Positions 21,540-33,500 are shown, counted from the first letter of the stretch. The stretch: 64,000 nucleotides of DNA from Siphonodentalium dalli (GCA_032622095.1 CP136065.1:56169949-56233948); one strand, 5' to 3'. Notes: a model not told the origin generated them from the letters alone. Program-made: numbers and translations.

Positions 21540-23240
21540 AGTCTAAAACTGAACCGGTCCTACTAAAACCCGACCGCACCCGACCGGACCCGACCGGACC
21601 CGACGGGACCGCCCCCAGGGGTCCGAGCGAGATGGGGTTTGCACTATCGTGTACAATGGACCTGAATGTACCAAAGTTCCAATCCCCAAGTCGACAGCTC
21701 GAGCGGACACGGCACTGTTAACCCCTAACTTGCGGCCGTTTCCGCCAGGTAAGGGAAATCCAAAAAAGACGCCGACCGCACCTCCACTGACTGCCTGACC
21801 ACGGAAATGGACATTATATCATGAAGTGAATAACCATATGCATCCATGGGCGATCGGACATGTCGCTAGCTGCAGCGGAAGTGAATAAATTAACCCATAC
21901 GCTGCTGCCGAATTCGCTATAAATGTACGCAAAAACGCCGAAATTAACACCCGCCGACCGGACCGCCCCTAGGGGTCCGAGCGAGATGGTGTCTGCACTA
22001 TCGTGTAGAATGGACCCGAATGTACCAAAGTTCCAATCCCCAAGTCGATAGCTCGAGCGGACACGGCACTGTTAACCCCCTAACTTGCGGCCGTTTCTGC
22101 CAGGTACGGGAAATCCGATAAGGCGCCGACCGCACCTCCCCTGACTACCTGACCACGGAAATGGACATTATATCATGAAGTGAATATCCATATGCATCCA
22201 TGGGCGATCGGACAAGTCGCTAGCTGCAGCGGAAGTGAATAAATTAATCCATATATGCTGCTGCCGAATTCGCTATAAATGTACGCAAAAACGCCGAAAT
22301 TAACACCCGCCGACCGGACCGCCCCAGGGGTCCGAGCGAGATGGGGTTTGCACTATCGTGTAGAATGGACCGGGTGTACCAAAGTACCTATCCCCAAGTC
22401 GATAGCTCGAGCGGACACGGCACTGTTAACCCCTGGCTTGCGGCCGTTTCCACCAGGTACGGGAAACCCCAAAAGGCGCCGACCGCACCTCCCCTGACTG
22501 CCTGACCACGGAAATGGACATTATATCATGAAGTGAATACCCATATGCATCCATGGGCGATCGGACAAGTCGCTAGCTGCAGCGGAAGTGATTAAATGAA
22601 CCCATACGCTGCTGCCGAATTCGCTATAAATGTACGCAAAAACGCCGAAATTAACACCCGCCGACCGGACCGCCCCTATAGGGGTCCGAGCGAGATGGGA
22701 TTTGCACTATCGTGTAGAATGGACCCGAATGTACCAAAGTTCCAATACACAAGTCGATAGCTCGAGCGGACACGGCACTGTTAACCCCTGACTTGCGGCC
22801 GTTTCCGCCAGGTACGGGAAATCCAAAAAGGCGCCGACCGCACCTCCCCTGACTGCCTGACCACGGAAATGGACATTATATCATGAAGGAAATACGGCTA
22901 TTCATCCATGTGCGATCGGACAAGTCGCTAGCTGCAGCGGAAGTGAATAAATTAACCCATACGCTGCTGCCGAATTCGCTATAAACGCCGAAATTAACAC
23001 CCGCCGACCGCACCGCCCTAATGGGTCCGAGCGTGATGGTGTTTTTACTATCGTGCAGAATAGACCTGAATGTACCAAAGTTCCAACCTCCAAGTCGATA
23101 GCTCGAGTGGATATGGCACTGTTAACCCCTAACTTGCGACCGGTTATACGGGTACGCGAAATCCAAAAAGGCACAAACCGCATCTCCCCTGGTTGCACGA
23201 CCACGGAAATGGACATCATATCATGCAGCGAAGAGTGTAT
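21540..23240 (+). repeat. 354-bp tandem array, left arm, about 4.8 units
   Basis: 'GCGAGATGG' (GCGTG in the last unit) recurs at 21627, 21981, 22336, 22690 and 23031. Units share 'AAGTCGATAGCTCGAGCGG', 'ACGGCACTGTTAACCCC' and 'GACCACGGAAATGGACATTA'. They are GC-rich relative to the flanks. The last unit is the most diverged. Confidence 0.9.
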
Positions 23241-24269
23241 TCTGGCCCTGCTAGATCAACACCGATATTCGAAAACGTATACGAGGTGAGTGATAACATA
23301 TCAATTAAAACACATATGTATGAGACCCGGAGAATTTTCTTTATGGTACATGCAAAAAATATATTATAAAACTGAATATGTTAATGGGGGGGGGGGGTAA
23401 CCCCATGTTTATTTATTATAAAACAACATGGTTCAGGTCATGATAGTCGCATGGGTAATGACTTAAAGTGGTATTCTATTCAAAGCACTGCATGTGACAT
23501 TATGTATGGATTGTAGCGAGGCGTCACATTCGTCACCACGGACTTCAATTCAATTAATTTATTTCGGTGAATCCCTTGTGATTATCAGTCCAGTGATTAA
23601 CTAATTTACTTCGAGTTCTCGTGCGATTTACCTTTGGCGGTTTTCGTTACAATAAATAATCATGAATAATGTACATGTATCAATTGGACGTGTTTTTATA
23701 GGAATTGGTTTAGACAGTAGTTATACGATCGTGCGAATTAATTGGGATTTAAAACATGATCAGATTAAGAGATTTTAAAATCGGATTATGAACCTTGGCC
23801 TCATCCGTGGGACGATTGAGCTGCATGCATGATGGCTTCGTGTACATGGCAAGAAACCCATTCGAATTTAATTTGCAACCAATGGAATGAACCAATGATA
23901 TGGCTGCATTGATATATAAAATGGTTACTTTCTAAATTGTGTCAAATCGACATCTTGATCTTATCATAATGCGACCACCACGAGTTCTACCAGTTATGGT
24001 CATATATCCATGTTCTGTTTGCGACGGTGAAGCCGAAGGTATATAGAGGAACAATTTGATTTATATTTTTAATGTTGATATATACTAACGGAAAGTTGCT
24101 AATGCAGTTTAGATAATTACTGTTTGTTTCTCCGTTATTCGCGAATTTATAGTTATGATGTTTGGTATTATCTGATTATTCGCATAGTACGGCATGACAC
24201 CAAATATCTTTTTGTACGAATGATTTTGAGCGAGTCGAATATTGATTGGACAAGCTAACTAACGGAATT
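23241..24269. other. Spacer between the inverted arrays; no gene recognised
   Basis: Includes a short poly-G near 23386-23396. No convincing frames, no transposase motifs. Confidence 0.4.
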
Positions 24270-24590
24270 GCATGTTCGAGCAATCATAACCTATTTTCTC
24301 AGTCTGGAAATTCCAACATTCGAATAGTCTATGAAATTATTTGTGAAATCCAATTGTTTGAAATGTTGCCAACATGTGAGCCATTTAATTTTAAATTGTC
24401 CAATAATCCATAACGATACGTATATCGGCCAATAAAGCGAATGCGATTAACAATTTGTCTATACCATATATCAATGTTTTGTCAATTTGCTCACATTACC
24501 AGTCGATGCGCTGAATTATTCCTGTAAAACAGTTTGTGGTTACAACACGTGTTGCGGTACGGGTAGCTATTTAGATTCCAGTAACCGTAT
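24270..24590. repeat. Dispersed repeat, copy 2 (partner 0.60-1.05 kb)
   Basis: Shares 'TATTTTCTCAGTC', 'GGCCAATAAAGCGAATGCG'-like words and 'GTAAAACAGTTTG' plus 'GGTACGGGTAGCTA' with copy 1. Here the terminal GGTACC hairpin is not preserved. Confidence 0.5.
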
Positions 24591-25019
24591 CGAACGGAGA
24601 AACGAATATTTATTTATGAACTACATATTTACTCTCCAGTAGCCAACTCGAAACTATACGAAATATATTGACCGAGTGCAATAAATTCCATTTAAAGTCG
24701 AGATTTAGCTAGCGAGGCTCGAATCGAATTTAGTGGACGAGGTTAATAAATTGCGTATTGAATTGCGACGAATTTGAGATCCATCTTTATCACTTAATCA
24801 CATTGTAGCTTGGGGGAAACGACCCAAAGACGGCTGGGGTTAAACAATTCATAATTATTTCTTTATCACAACCAAAGAGGAAGTAAAGACATGTGCATTA
24901 AAGAAAAAATAACTCAACTCAACTCATTCAATTATGCAATATCATTATTATATTCCAATTAGCACATGACAGTTACATATATGATGGTTGTTACGGCGCA
25001 TTATGTTCAGTTCAACGTG

Positions 25020-25049
25020 TTTGTGTGGGTGGGGGGGGGGGGGGGGGGT
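25020..25049. repeat. Poly-G tract at the edge of the right array
   Basis: A G run with one T interruption, immediately before the 354-bp repeat resumes in inverted orientation. Confidence 0.85.
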
Positions 25050-25084
25050 GCTTAGAAAACAATATTTGTTCCACGCCAACATTC

Positions 25085-26155
25085 GGGGTTAGGGGTTAAC
25101 AGTGCCGTGTCCAATCGAGCTATTCATAGCGAATTCGGCAGCAGCGTATGTGCTAATTTATTCACTTCCGTTGCAGCTAACGACTTGTCCGATCGCCCAT
25201 GGATGCATATGGTTATTCACTTCATGATATAATGTCCATTTCCGTGGTCAGGCAGTCAGGGGAGGTGCGGTCGGCGCCTTATCGGATTTCCCGTACCTGG
25301 CGGAAACGGCCGCAAGTCATGGGTTAACAGTGCCGTGTCCACTCTAGCTATCGACTTGGGGATTGGAACTTTGGTACATTCGGGTCCATTCTACACGATA
25401 GTGCAAACCCCATCTCGCTCGGACCCCTGGGGCGGTCCGGTCGGCGGGTGTTAATTTCGGCGTTTTTGGGTACATTTATAGCGAATTCGGTAGCAGCGTA
25501 TGGGTTAATTTATTCACTTCCGCTGCAGCTAGCGACTTGTCAGATTGCCCATGGATGCATATGGGTATTCACTTCATGATATAGTGTTCATTTCCGTGGT
25601 CAGGCAGTCAGGGGAGATGCGGTCGGCGCCTTATCGGATTTCCCGTACCTGGCGGAAACGGCCGCAAGTCAGGGGTTAACAGTGCCGTGTCCGCTCGAGC
25701 TATCGACTTGGGGATTGCAACTTTGGTACATTCGGGTCCAAATCTACACGATAGTGCAGACACCATCTCGCTCGGACCCGTGGGGGAGGGTGTTAATTTC
25801 GGCGTTTTTGCGTACATTTATAGCGAATTCGGCAGCAGCGTATATGGGTTAATTTATTCACTTCCGCTGCAGCTAGTGACTTGTCCGATCGCCCATGGAT
25901 GCATATGGGTATTCACCTCGTGATATAATGTCCATTTCCGTGGTCAGGAAGTCAGGGGAGGTGCGGTCGGCGCCTTATCGGATTTCCCGTACCTGGCGGA
26001 AACGGCCGCAAGTCAGGGGTTAACAGTGCCGTGTCCGCTCGAGTTGTCGACTTGGGGATTACTTTGGTACATTCAGGTCCATTGTACACGATAGTGCAAA
26101 CCCCATCTCGCTCAGACCCATGGGGGCGGTCCGGTCGGGTTTTAGTAGGACCCAA
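25085..26155 (-). repeat. 354-bp tandem array, right arm, about 3 inverted units
   Basis: 'CATCTCGCTC' marks 25411, 25763 and 26103 (spacing 352 and 340). Sequence is the reverse complement of the left array. The innermost unit (25085-25135) is truncated and rearranged. Confidence 0.9.
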
Positions 26156-26160
26156 CTGAA

Positions 26161-26600
26161 CTGGCCTCTAAATCGCTTTTGCGCGACGCTGCTTTTGAAC
26201 CAGATTTCTTAGTCGAAACCATTACACATTTCACAGTTTGTGTAGGTGCATCCAGTGAAAGGGTTTAGGGTATGTTTCCCTGTGGTGCCATCATTTTTGT
26301 TGTAGTTTAGCACTCACTATGCGGTCAGCGAGGTTTTTGTTGCGTCTGCGTGCCATGACAGGTGGCTGTGGGAAAATGGTGCGTCTGTGATCTTTGGTAT
26401 GGCCGAATATACGATATGAGTCTGGATGGTGTGATAGTATGAATGGTAGTGCATCTTCGTCTGTTGGTTTTTTTTTCTTCCGATCAAGGAGATTAGTTCT
26501 AGTTTGTTCTGCCGCGAGTTTGATGGCTTTGTCTATACATTGCAAGGCGAGTATCCGCGTAGGATATAGTACTGCTTGAATTGGAGGTCTGTTTTCCAGA
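26161..26600. other. No gene recognised
   Basis: An 84-codon minus-strand frame (26291-26545) includes RKKKKPTDEDALPF and MARRRNKN. It lacks a recognisable domain and conserved context, so I do not call it a gene. Confidence 0.35.
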
Positions 26601-27065
26601 AATTAGCATCGCAGCAAATGCGAAGCATTTAGCTACAGGGTATGCCTTTGATAGTGATTTTAGGATGGCATGAGTCGGCTTTTAGATAGGCACACGTGTC
26701 GGTGGGTTGGGTGTATACACAGTTTACTGTCTCATGACTGTAGTCTGCAGTCAATTTGATGGAGGGGTGTGAGGTGTTGAAGTGTTTGATGAAGTCAATA
26801 AGGGAAGATTCAGTGTCCAGATGAGAAAGATATAAGTGAAGAACCTTTTTAAGGAACAGATAATAACTAAGAAATATATTCCCCCACATTATGTTTTCGA
26901 CTTTATGAGGTTGGTTCCCTGTCAAAACTTCAATAAGTTCCCAGGTTTTGCACTTATGGAATATGATCTCTACAGGCATTAGCCAGAGTAGAGATTCATG
27001 GCATGATCTGATAAAAGTTTGATTAGCCAGAGTAGAGTTTCATGGCATGATCTAATAAAGGTTCA
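26600..27065. mobile_element. Family H inverted-repeat element, partial
   Basis: 'GAGATTCATGGCATGATCT', 'TTCCCAGGTTTTGCAC' and 'TGGTTCCCTGTCAAAAC' match the right half of family H as seen at 61.84-62.35 kb. The terminal motif is tandemly duplicated (about 26984 and 27027). The left arm is not clear. Confidence 0.5.
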
Positions 27066-27397
27066 ACTACCATTGGCAGGGAGTTAGCCAGAAACTGGAA
27101 ATAGGGCATTCAAATCCATTCATTGCTTGTGACAATATGATACATGTCACTGCATGGGGGCTATAGTGTGATGATGTCCCACCTCAATACCCACCCCACA
27201 GATTTAGCTTTCCAAGGCCACCTGGTAAATTGCTACATGTGATATATTTATAATCCTTGCCAAATTCATTGTTAAAATTTAGTTGATAAACTTGGTTTTG
27301 ACTATTAACATGTTGACTGCAGACTACGAGTTTAAATATCATCTCATACTTTTTTGCATATAATTGAATGCAAGTTGGCAGTCAATGTGTTAAAAAG

Positions 27398-27658
27398 TTA
27401 ATGCTTCCATGACTGGAGCTTCCTGAAATTTTGTGAAAACCCTGTGCCAATTCATTCTCTTATATATGCGAGTCTCCCGTAGGGAGCCTCGCATATTAAG
27501 AGAACACATTGGCCTAACAATATTTACCTTGACCTTGTAAGCCAGTGTATTCTCTGATACATGCGAGGCTCCCTATGGGAGACTCACATATATAAGAGAA
27601 TGCACTGGCACATGATCTTTAATGCTGCACCAGCAGAGCTCCCATCATGAAAGGGTTA
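27398..27658 (+). mobile_element. Family A double-hairpin element
   Basis: TTAATGCTTCCATGACTGG to CATGAAAGGGTTAA. Hairpin 1 is CCAATTCATTCTC...; hairpin 2 is CCAGTGTATTCTC...GAATGCACTGG. The spacer is 'CCTAACAATATTTACCTTGA'. Confidence 0.8.
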
Positions 27659-27748
27659 AAGCAGTCTAAAAGAGTAAGATGCTTACAAAGTGCCTTATAC
27701 TAAGTGGTTCATAAATCTTGGTGGCTGGCAAAGCCTCTGACCTCTCAT

Positions 27749-28193
27749 CAAGCCTTGAAACAGTGTGTCTGTCATTTGCAGAATGAGGTCCCCAGAGGGT
27801 GAATTTAGTGACGTTACTCCACGCGGAAGGCTAACATCACCAAATTCACCCTATGGGGACTTCATTCTGCTCAGACCTCATCTTCTGGGAAGTATCTATA
27901 GTCTCAAATTAACATTGTTTTTAGTAACTTTTTACCCTTCTGTTCAGTTTCTATATCCCCTAATTTGCAGAAGATAAAATGCTTATTCAAGGTGGCTGAT
28001 GAGTGAATATCACCAACTTCAACTGGGGAACTTCAATCAGATCATAGATCTCCTATAGCAGTTGAGGCGTCAGCAGAATGAGGTTCCCAGAGGGTGAATT
28101 TAGTGATGCTAGCCCACCGTGCCGACTACGGGATAGCGTCACTAAATTCACCTTCTGGGGACCTCATTCTGCAAATGACAGACACACTAATTA
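27749..28193. mobile_element. Family D element
   Basis: Left hairpin 27777-27872 and right hairpin 28074-28172, each of GCAGAATGAGGTCC...GGACCTCATTCTGC form. The middle has 'TTTCTATATCCCC' and 'GGGGAACTTCAATC', as in the copies at 18.7 and 49.0 kb. Confidence 0.75.
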
Positions 28194-28472
28194 ACTTACT
28201 CATCATACCTTATGGAATATTATAGACATCCCTCTTAAGTCAGTTTGGGAATGGTTAAAAACAACAGAGATAGATACTTATCACATTGTCATGTATCTAT
28301 AACAACATGGCTTTTTATCTACATAACTTCACTAGGTCAATACACGATAAAACATAACAGAATAAATAGAAGAATGTTTGAAATAAAGCAAAAGAAAATA
28401 AAATCTGGAATGGAATTACGTTGGAATAAAGTCATAACAAAAAGATCCTTGCTAAAATTGTGAACACAGTCA

Positions 28473-28750
28473 TTAAACCCTTTCTTTACTGAATGGATTC
28501 CCCCACTCAGTTATAACAGTATACAATGGATTGGTCTATTATTCGTCTGTAATGTGTTCAAGGAATATAAGCAGACATCAAGCAGACGAACATCTAATAA
28601 AAGTGCAAAAAGTATTTGTATTCATTTGTGGGAAATGTTCAGATAATAAGTTCAACAAACTTATGGCCATTAATTGAACTTATTATCTGCATGAACATTT
28701 CTTAAAGGAATTACTTGTCAATGAGTAATTTATAGTAAAGAAAATGTTAA
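28473..28750 (+). mobile_element. Family C element, complete
   Basis: TTAAACCCTTTCTTTACTGA to AAAGAAAATGTTAA. The central stem GTTCAGATAATAAGTTCAAC pairs with 'TTGAACTTATTATCTG'. A TTAA target and CCC ends suggest piggyBac-type mobilisation. Confidence 0.75.
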
Positions 28751-28796
28751 AACAATTTAAATTTTGCAGCCAGATTTATGAATGTCTAACACTTTG

Positions 28797-28862
28797 GCGG
28801 GTAGAACAACATTTATGTCGTCTTATAGTTGGCAGGTAGAACAACATTTATGTCGTCTTACG
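28797..28862. repeat. 33-bp tandem duplication
   Basis: 'GGTAGAACAACATTTATGTC' occurs twice in tandem just before a family B element. Confidence 0.7.
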
Positions 28863-28869
28863 GTAGATT

Positions 28870-29072
28870 TACAGTAATGCCCAAAGTATATGACCCTTTA
28901 AGCACAGCAGAATTATGAGAAATTTTTCAGGATTTAGTCGGAAATATGGCTTGTTGCCTCTCGGTGAGAGCTTTCCGATGAATGGCAACAAGCCAAATTT
29001 CCGACTAAATCCTGAAAAATTTCCCATAATTCTGCCGTGGTTAAAGGGTCATATACTTTGGGCATTACTGTA
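28870..29072. mobile_element. Family B palindrome element
   Basis: TA-CAGTAATGCCC ... GGGCATTACTG-TA. Almost the whole element is one fold-back around 'GGATTTAGTCGGAAATATGG'. In this copy both arms carry the variant AAAGTATATGACCC / GGGTCATATACTTT. Confidence 0.85.
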
Positions 29073-29324
29073 TATATAACTTCGAAAAATCTTCTCCTAA
29101 AAATAAACTTATCATGGATATAATTTTTATTATTAACATTGATTTGTGCTTTAAATAATGTTGTATGTATGATTTATTTGTTACAGTAGGCGATTGTAGT
29201 TACAATATTCACCCACAGATATGACGTCAATCACGTCATATATGACGTACTCACCCACCGAAGGGTTAAAATTACACATTGCATTCCGAGCCTTGTTCCA
29301 TTTGATTTGAATATCTTCCGTGGA

Positions 29325-29570
29325 CTTCTGAGGAAATGTTGAGATCAGAAGTTCAACAAACAACCATAGGCCATTTGTTGAACTTCTTATCTGAACATTT
29401 CACACCAATGAATAAGAATCTTTCTGTATTTGTTTTATACGTTCATCTATCTGTCGTCTGTTTATATTTCCTAAACACCCCTTCAGATGAATAATTGGAC
29501 TACTCCAATGTTAACTTTCACAACTGGACACGAGAATAATTTCGTAAAGAAAGGGCTAATCTTTGTCAAT
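29325..29570 (-). mobile_element. Family C element, reverse orientation
   Basis: 'GAAATGTTGAGATCAGAAGT', 'TTGTTGAACTTCTTATCTGA', 'CTGTCGTCTGTTTATATTTC' and the end 'TTCGTAAAGAAAGGG' match the complement of the family. Termini are eroded. Confidence 0.55.
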
Positions 29571-29594
29571 CATGATGAGGAGGAAACACCCTGT

Positions 29595-29837
29595 TTAACC
29601 CTTCTATGACTGGAGCTTCCTGAAATCCCTGTGCCAATGCATTCTCTTATATACATGTATGTGAGTATCCCATATAAGAGAATGCATTAGCCGAACAATA
29701 TTTACCTTCACCTTGTAAGCCAATACATTCTCTTATATATGCGAGGCTCCCTATGTGAGATTTGTATATATAAGAGAATGCACTGGTTCAGGATTTTTAA
29801 TGCTGCAACAGCGCAGCTCTCACCAAGAAAGGGTTAA
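29595..29837 (+). mobile_element. Family A double-hairpin element
   Basis: TTAACCCTTCTATGACTGG to AAGAAAGGGTTAA. Hairpin 1 is shortened; hairpin 2 is CCAATACATTCTC...GAATGCACTGG. Confidence 0.75.
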
Positions 29838-29944
29838 TATTTGTAAATTATGATGAGGAGGATATGCCCTCTATTAATGCCCCTTCAAAACAAACCAATC
29901 AGAATAATTCTACCAGGAACGGTTTTGAAATTAGATGTACAATG

Positions 29945-30345
29945 TGTTAGAATTAAAGTGATGTGAAACACTCCAGTAGGGTGATCAAATAGAAATGGAG
30001 AATAATCGTGCTCAAAGTAGCTATTTTTATAAATATTATATCCAGATTGACAACACATGCCACCATTCTTATATATAAATTAAAGGCAGTGACTCTCGTT
30101 GGCGAAATCTTTTTGGTTAGTTTATCTCCGATAGTTGGGTCCGAGAAGTAAATATTTACAATTGAGCATAGTTCGGACAATGTTTTCCATGGTGTCGATT
30201 TCCGTGATATTCGACCATGTTAGTAGAAAGCTACATTCCTCCAGTTGGCATAGCAACTGAATATTAACTTATCGATTTCACACACCCAAACTAGTCCATA
30301 ATATGTCTTTGAGGACAAAAATATCATGAGAAAGGTCCTGACATG
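29945..30345. repeat. Dispersed repeat J, copy 2
   Basis: Diverged homologue of 11.69-12.09 kb in the same orientation, beginning 'AAAGTGATGTGAAACACTCC'. No open frame is shared by the two copies. Confidence 0.5.
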
Positions 30346-30559
30346 ACATTTTAGCCCTGTTAACCATTTTACAACATGTTTTTCGCTGAAAAATGGGATT
30401 TATACTTGAAATATTAACACGTGCCCTGAATCTGTTCTGTAATTGAACACATGGATTACAAATATGCAAACAAGTTTTTCGCGATAAAACGGAATTTACA
30501 ACAATTTAGTAGCCTGCCAACGCTATTGTAACATATATTTTCAAATTGCCTAGAATCCC

Positions 30560-30970
30560 ATAAATGGAGGAGTGGATAGCTCAGTTGGTTTGTGGGACAG
30601 TCGCTGAGCTGGGTTCAAATTCCGACATAGTATCGGTCAGACTTTGTGTCGCCATCTGCATTCCCAGTACCATGGGCATCACGATTCAACCATTGATGCC
30701 ACCATCAGTGCTCTTGGAACTATTCCAGAAGCAAAAGAATCTCAGAATAATATTTACAGGGCGAATTCCACACCTCCGCTCCTCTCATAATGTCATGACA
30801 CTGGCACACTGTCGGATCGGGAGCCGACGTAATGGCTATCCCATGTGCGCAAGTTAAAGATCCATCCGTGCGAAGAAGCCACGGGTTCAGCAAAAATTCC
30901 TGGACAAATTCAAAATATGGATCTATTCGATCCCCTCTCAGTAATGCACGTAATCCGGGCGTGTGAGAGT
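30560..30970 (+). mobile_element. tRNA-derived SINE
   Basis: GGATAGCTCAGTTGGT is a good RNA polymerase III A box, and GGGTTCAAATTCC about 40 bases later a good B box. A tRNA-like head is followed by an unrelated body ('GTCGGATCGGGAGCCGACG', 'GCCACGGGTTCAG'). It does not fold as an intact tRNA. The 97-codon frame across it is incidental. Confidence 0.7.
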
Positions 30971-31015
30971 ATAGAGATAGAAATATAATTATGTCTTAAT
31001 AACTGCAAGTAGAAA

Positions 31016-31230
31016 CAGTAATGCTCTAAATAATCGACTCCTTAACCGCAGCAGAATTATGGATAACTTTTCAGGATTTAGTCGGAAATAGGGCTTGTTG
31101 CCTTTCATCGGAAAGCTCTCACTGAGAGCTTTCCGATGAATGGCAACAAGCCATATTTCTGACAAAATCCTGAAAAGTTACCCATAATTTTTCTGTGGTT
31201 AAGGAGTCGATTACTTTGGGCATTACTGTA
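31016..31230. mobile_element. Family B palindrome element
   Basis: CAGTAATGCTCTAAATAATC on the left; GATTACTTTGGGCATTACTG on the right. Long fold-back with centre AGCTCTCACTGAGAGCT. Confidence 0.85.
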
Positions 31231-31529
31231 TATTATAGGAGATAGACATGTGTATCCATACAATAGATGACAGTGTATAAGATATACCCTTAACATGCTG
31301 AAATATGCTTAATGATCATGGCAGGACACAAGCTAAATAACAACAGATAATTTTGTTTAAACAAATTAGATTAAATAAAAAGAATTAGAGACGTTTGAGC
31401 AAAGCAAAAAGAAATTATTAATTAAGATTATGAAACTTAAAACCTTTTTCTTAGTTTATCACATTATAGAATAACAGAATACAGAAGTTATGATCATCAG
31501 AAGAACAAAGGCCATCATTATCCCAAATT

Positions 31530-31790
31530 GTGAGGAGGCAGAGTTCAGTCCCCCTCCTCGCTATGCAGGTCTGACTGCCATCACCTATACAGAATGTAAG
31601 AAAATCTGACATTTGTCCGTTACAATTCTTTCTGATTTGATCTGGCCATTTATAAATGAATATAGACAGTTCAGTGTTTCAGAACAATGCAGAATGCATT
31701 GTAAACGACAAAGGACTTCAATAAAAAATGTCAGATTTCCTTACAATCTGTATATGTGATGTTGCGAGGGGACTGAGCTCTTCCATGCAG
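31530..31790. mobile_element. Inverted-repeat element, unnamed family
   Basis: Outer arms 'GAGTTCAGTCCCCCTC' and complement 'GAGGGGACTGAGCTC'. Inner arms 'AATGTAAGAAAATCTGACAT' and 'ATGTCAGATTTCCTTAC'. Single copy in the window, no coding. Confidence 0.6.
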
Positions 31791-31945
31791 TTTGCCATAA
31801 TCCTAGATGTTTCTGAGAAGACGTTTTAACTACCAATTTCACCTTGGAGCAAGTGTGGTTTATATTGATACAAAATTATGGTCCTTTACTTCTCTGATGA
31901 GGATAACATTTAAAGAAACTCGGTCCAATTTGACACAATAAAACA

Positions 31946-32290
31946 ATGATCTGTATGTTTTTCGTTACCACAATCCCATTAATAGGAGGAATTGATGACC
32001 AGATATCGACTTTCGAAAAGGGAAGTTTTAACACGTTACCTAATATCGTCAGCCAAGCAAAAATTCCAATGATTGCCTTTAATAAAGGTGTCCATGATAC
32101 CATCACCCAAAAGAGGTATATGATAAAGAGTGTTCTCAATTATGATCAGTTCAACATAAAACTGATGGATGCTTTCATGGATTTTCGCGACACCTGTGCC
32201 ATACAAATGATGGCGATTGAAAGTATTTTCCATTTTTTATTGCCTGGAAAGCTGAACATTAACCATTTACCCAACAAACCGGCCAAATAA
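31946..32290 (+). other. 114-codon frame, doubtful
   Basis: ATG-initiated frame with a possible hydrophobic N-terminus (MICMFFVTTIPLIGG). Its last residues are encoded by the terminal repeat of the family A element at 32259, so any real frame was cut there. No domain recognised; probably chance or an old transposon fragment. Confidence 0.2.
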
Positions 32291-32648
32291 AGCTTCAACA
32301 GCCTAAAATATCTTCGGTCTGTCTCAATAGAACCATACAAATATGGATATCATTGGAACCGGCTCCTTGACCACATTGTGATAGTTACAGTTATGCCCTG
32401 TGCCAATGCATTCTCTTATATATGCGAGTCGACCATAGGTCGCCTCGCATATATAAGAGAATGCATTGGCCTAAAAAAAATCTTTTTTTAACACTTTTTA
32501 CCATTTTTTCTTACATTCTTTAACAATTTTATAATTTTTAATGTGTTAAGCCAATGCATTCTCTTATATATGCGAGGCGACCTATGGTCGACTCGCATAT
32601 ATAAGAGAATGCATTGGCACAGGGCCCTTCTGTTGGGTAAAGGGTTAA
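32259..32648 (+). mobile_element. Family A core in shell 2 (TTTACCCAACA ends)
   Basis: Ends TTAACCATTTACCCAACA and TGTTGGGTAAAGGGTTAA. Left of the hairpins is about 140 bases of shell-specific sequence ('AAAATATCTTCGGTCTGTCT'). Both hairpins are perfect with inner loop CGACCATAGGTCG. Near-identical to 41255-41652. Confidence 0.85.
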
Positions 32649-32652
32649 CGCG

Positions 32653-32935
32653 ATAAGTGTTGTTTTCATAGGTTATTCAAGAGTTATCTATCCTGGAATT
32701 GTGCTAATCTATGAGATAACCTTCTGCGCCTTTCCATTCGTGTTTTATTTAATAGTTCCCATTATTTTTGCATACCTAAACAATATAAATATTAACGATG
32801 AGATATGACTGCAAGGAATAAACATTTTTACTGTTAACCAATATATATGCGGAAAGGCGAAGACGGATAATCTCATATAGGTTAGCGCGTTTCCAGGATA
32901 GAAAACTCTTGCAAAACCTATTAAGACAACACCTT
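32653..32935. mobile_element. Inverted-repeat element
   Basis: 'GTGTTGTTTTCATAGGTTAT' pairs with sequence ending 'AACCTATTAAGACAACACC'. 'TCTATCCTGGAA' pairs with 'TTCCAGGATAGA', and 'GCGCCTTTCC' with 'GGAAAGGCG'. About 110 bases of unpaired middle. No TTAA or TA rule is clear. Confidence 0.65.
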
Positions 32936-33364
32936 TAGCAACATTAACTTAGGCAATTTATAAAAAATTGGTGTCAAATTGGACAGTGCATCTTTAACTT
33001 AATGTCACACATAGTGTTCAACCTTTGTATATATATATATCATATATATATCTTATATTGGAAGGCAGAGGTGCTCCTGGATTAGGTAGAAGTCACTTCT
33101 CCCTCCAGCAACAATAGGGAGAAGTGAGCCGACTTTAGGGAGAAGTAAGAATATTATCCAATGGAAGAGGAGCTCTAACATATAAATCTGATACAACTCA
33201 GTTATTGAACCAAAATTGAATTTCAAACTATAAAAATGTTATTTTTTCAAAGTTTGTTTTGACTCAAAATTTGACCATTTTGTACTCTGTTCTGAGCTTG
33301 CTGGTGGCAATCATTCATCCTCATCTTATCAACTTATATTCAATCCAGATGTGCTTCGGGGTGA
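32936..33364. other. No gene recognised
   Basis: Contains a short TA-rich microsatellite (about 33028-33055) and 'TAGGGAGAAGTGAG'-type words repeated locally. Nothing else seen. Confidence 0.4.
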
Positions 33365-33500
33365 GTCATGGGAGCTCAGTAGCTCAATGGATGTGACTGT
33401 AGAGTTATACACTGTTCAAATCTCGAACCTAGTTGTGGCCCTTGAGGTGCAAGGTCAAGATCCTCTAGTCTAAGTGAATGCTGGAAGCGTACGAAGTATA
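33365..33500 (+). mobile_element. Possible tRNA-like SINE head
   Basis: 'CAGTAGCTCAATGG' resembles an A box and 'CTGTTCAAATCTCG' a B box about 40 bases later. It is weaker than the 30.56-kb SINE and lacks an obvious tail. Confidence 0.35.

Larger units (their letters stand above)
21540..26160. mobile_element. 4.6-kb inverted structure with tandem-repeat arms
   Basis: Both outer edges carry GGTCCTACTAAAACCCGACC in mirrored orientation (about 21556 and 26150). Inward of each lies a tandem array of the same 354-bp unit, direct on the left and inverted on the right. A 1.8-kb unique spacer without coding capacity lies between. It resembles a non-autonomous DNA transposon whose terminal inverted repeats have expanded as tandem repeats. 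Target duplications are not evident. Confidence 0.6.

Noticed and set aside
23053-23289. Frame in the last unit of the 354-bp array
   Set aside because: Sibling units carry the same peptide with stops and shifts; repeat-derived.
30560-30640. Functional tRNA gene
   Set aside because: A and B boxes are present but the acceptor and anticodon stems do not pair; better read as a SINE head.
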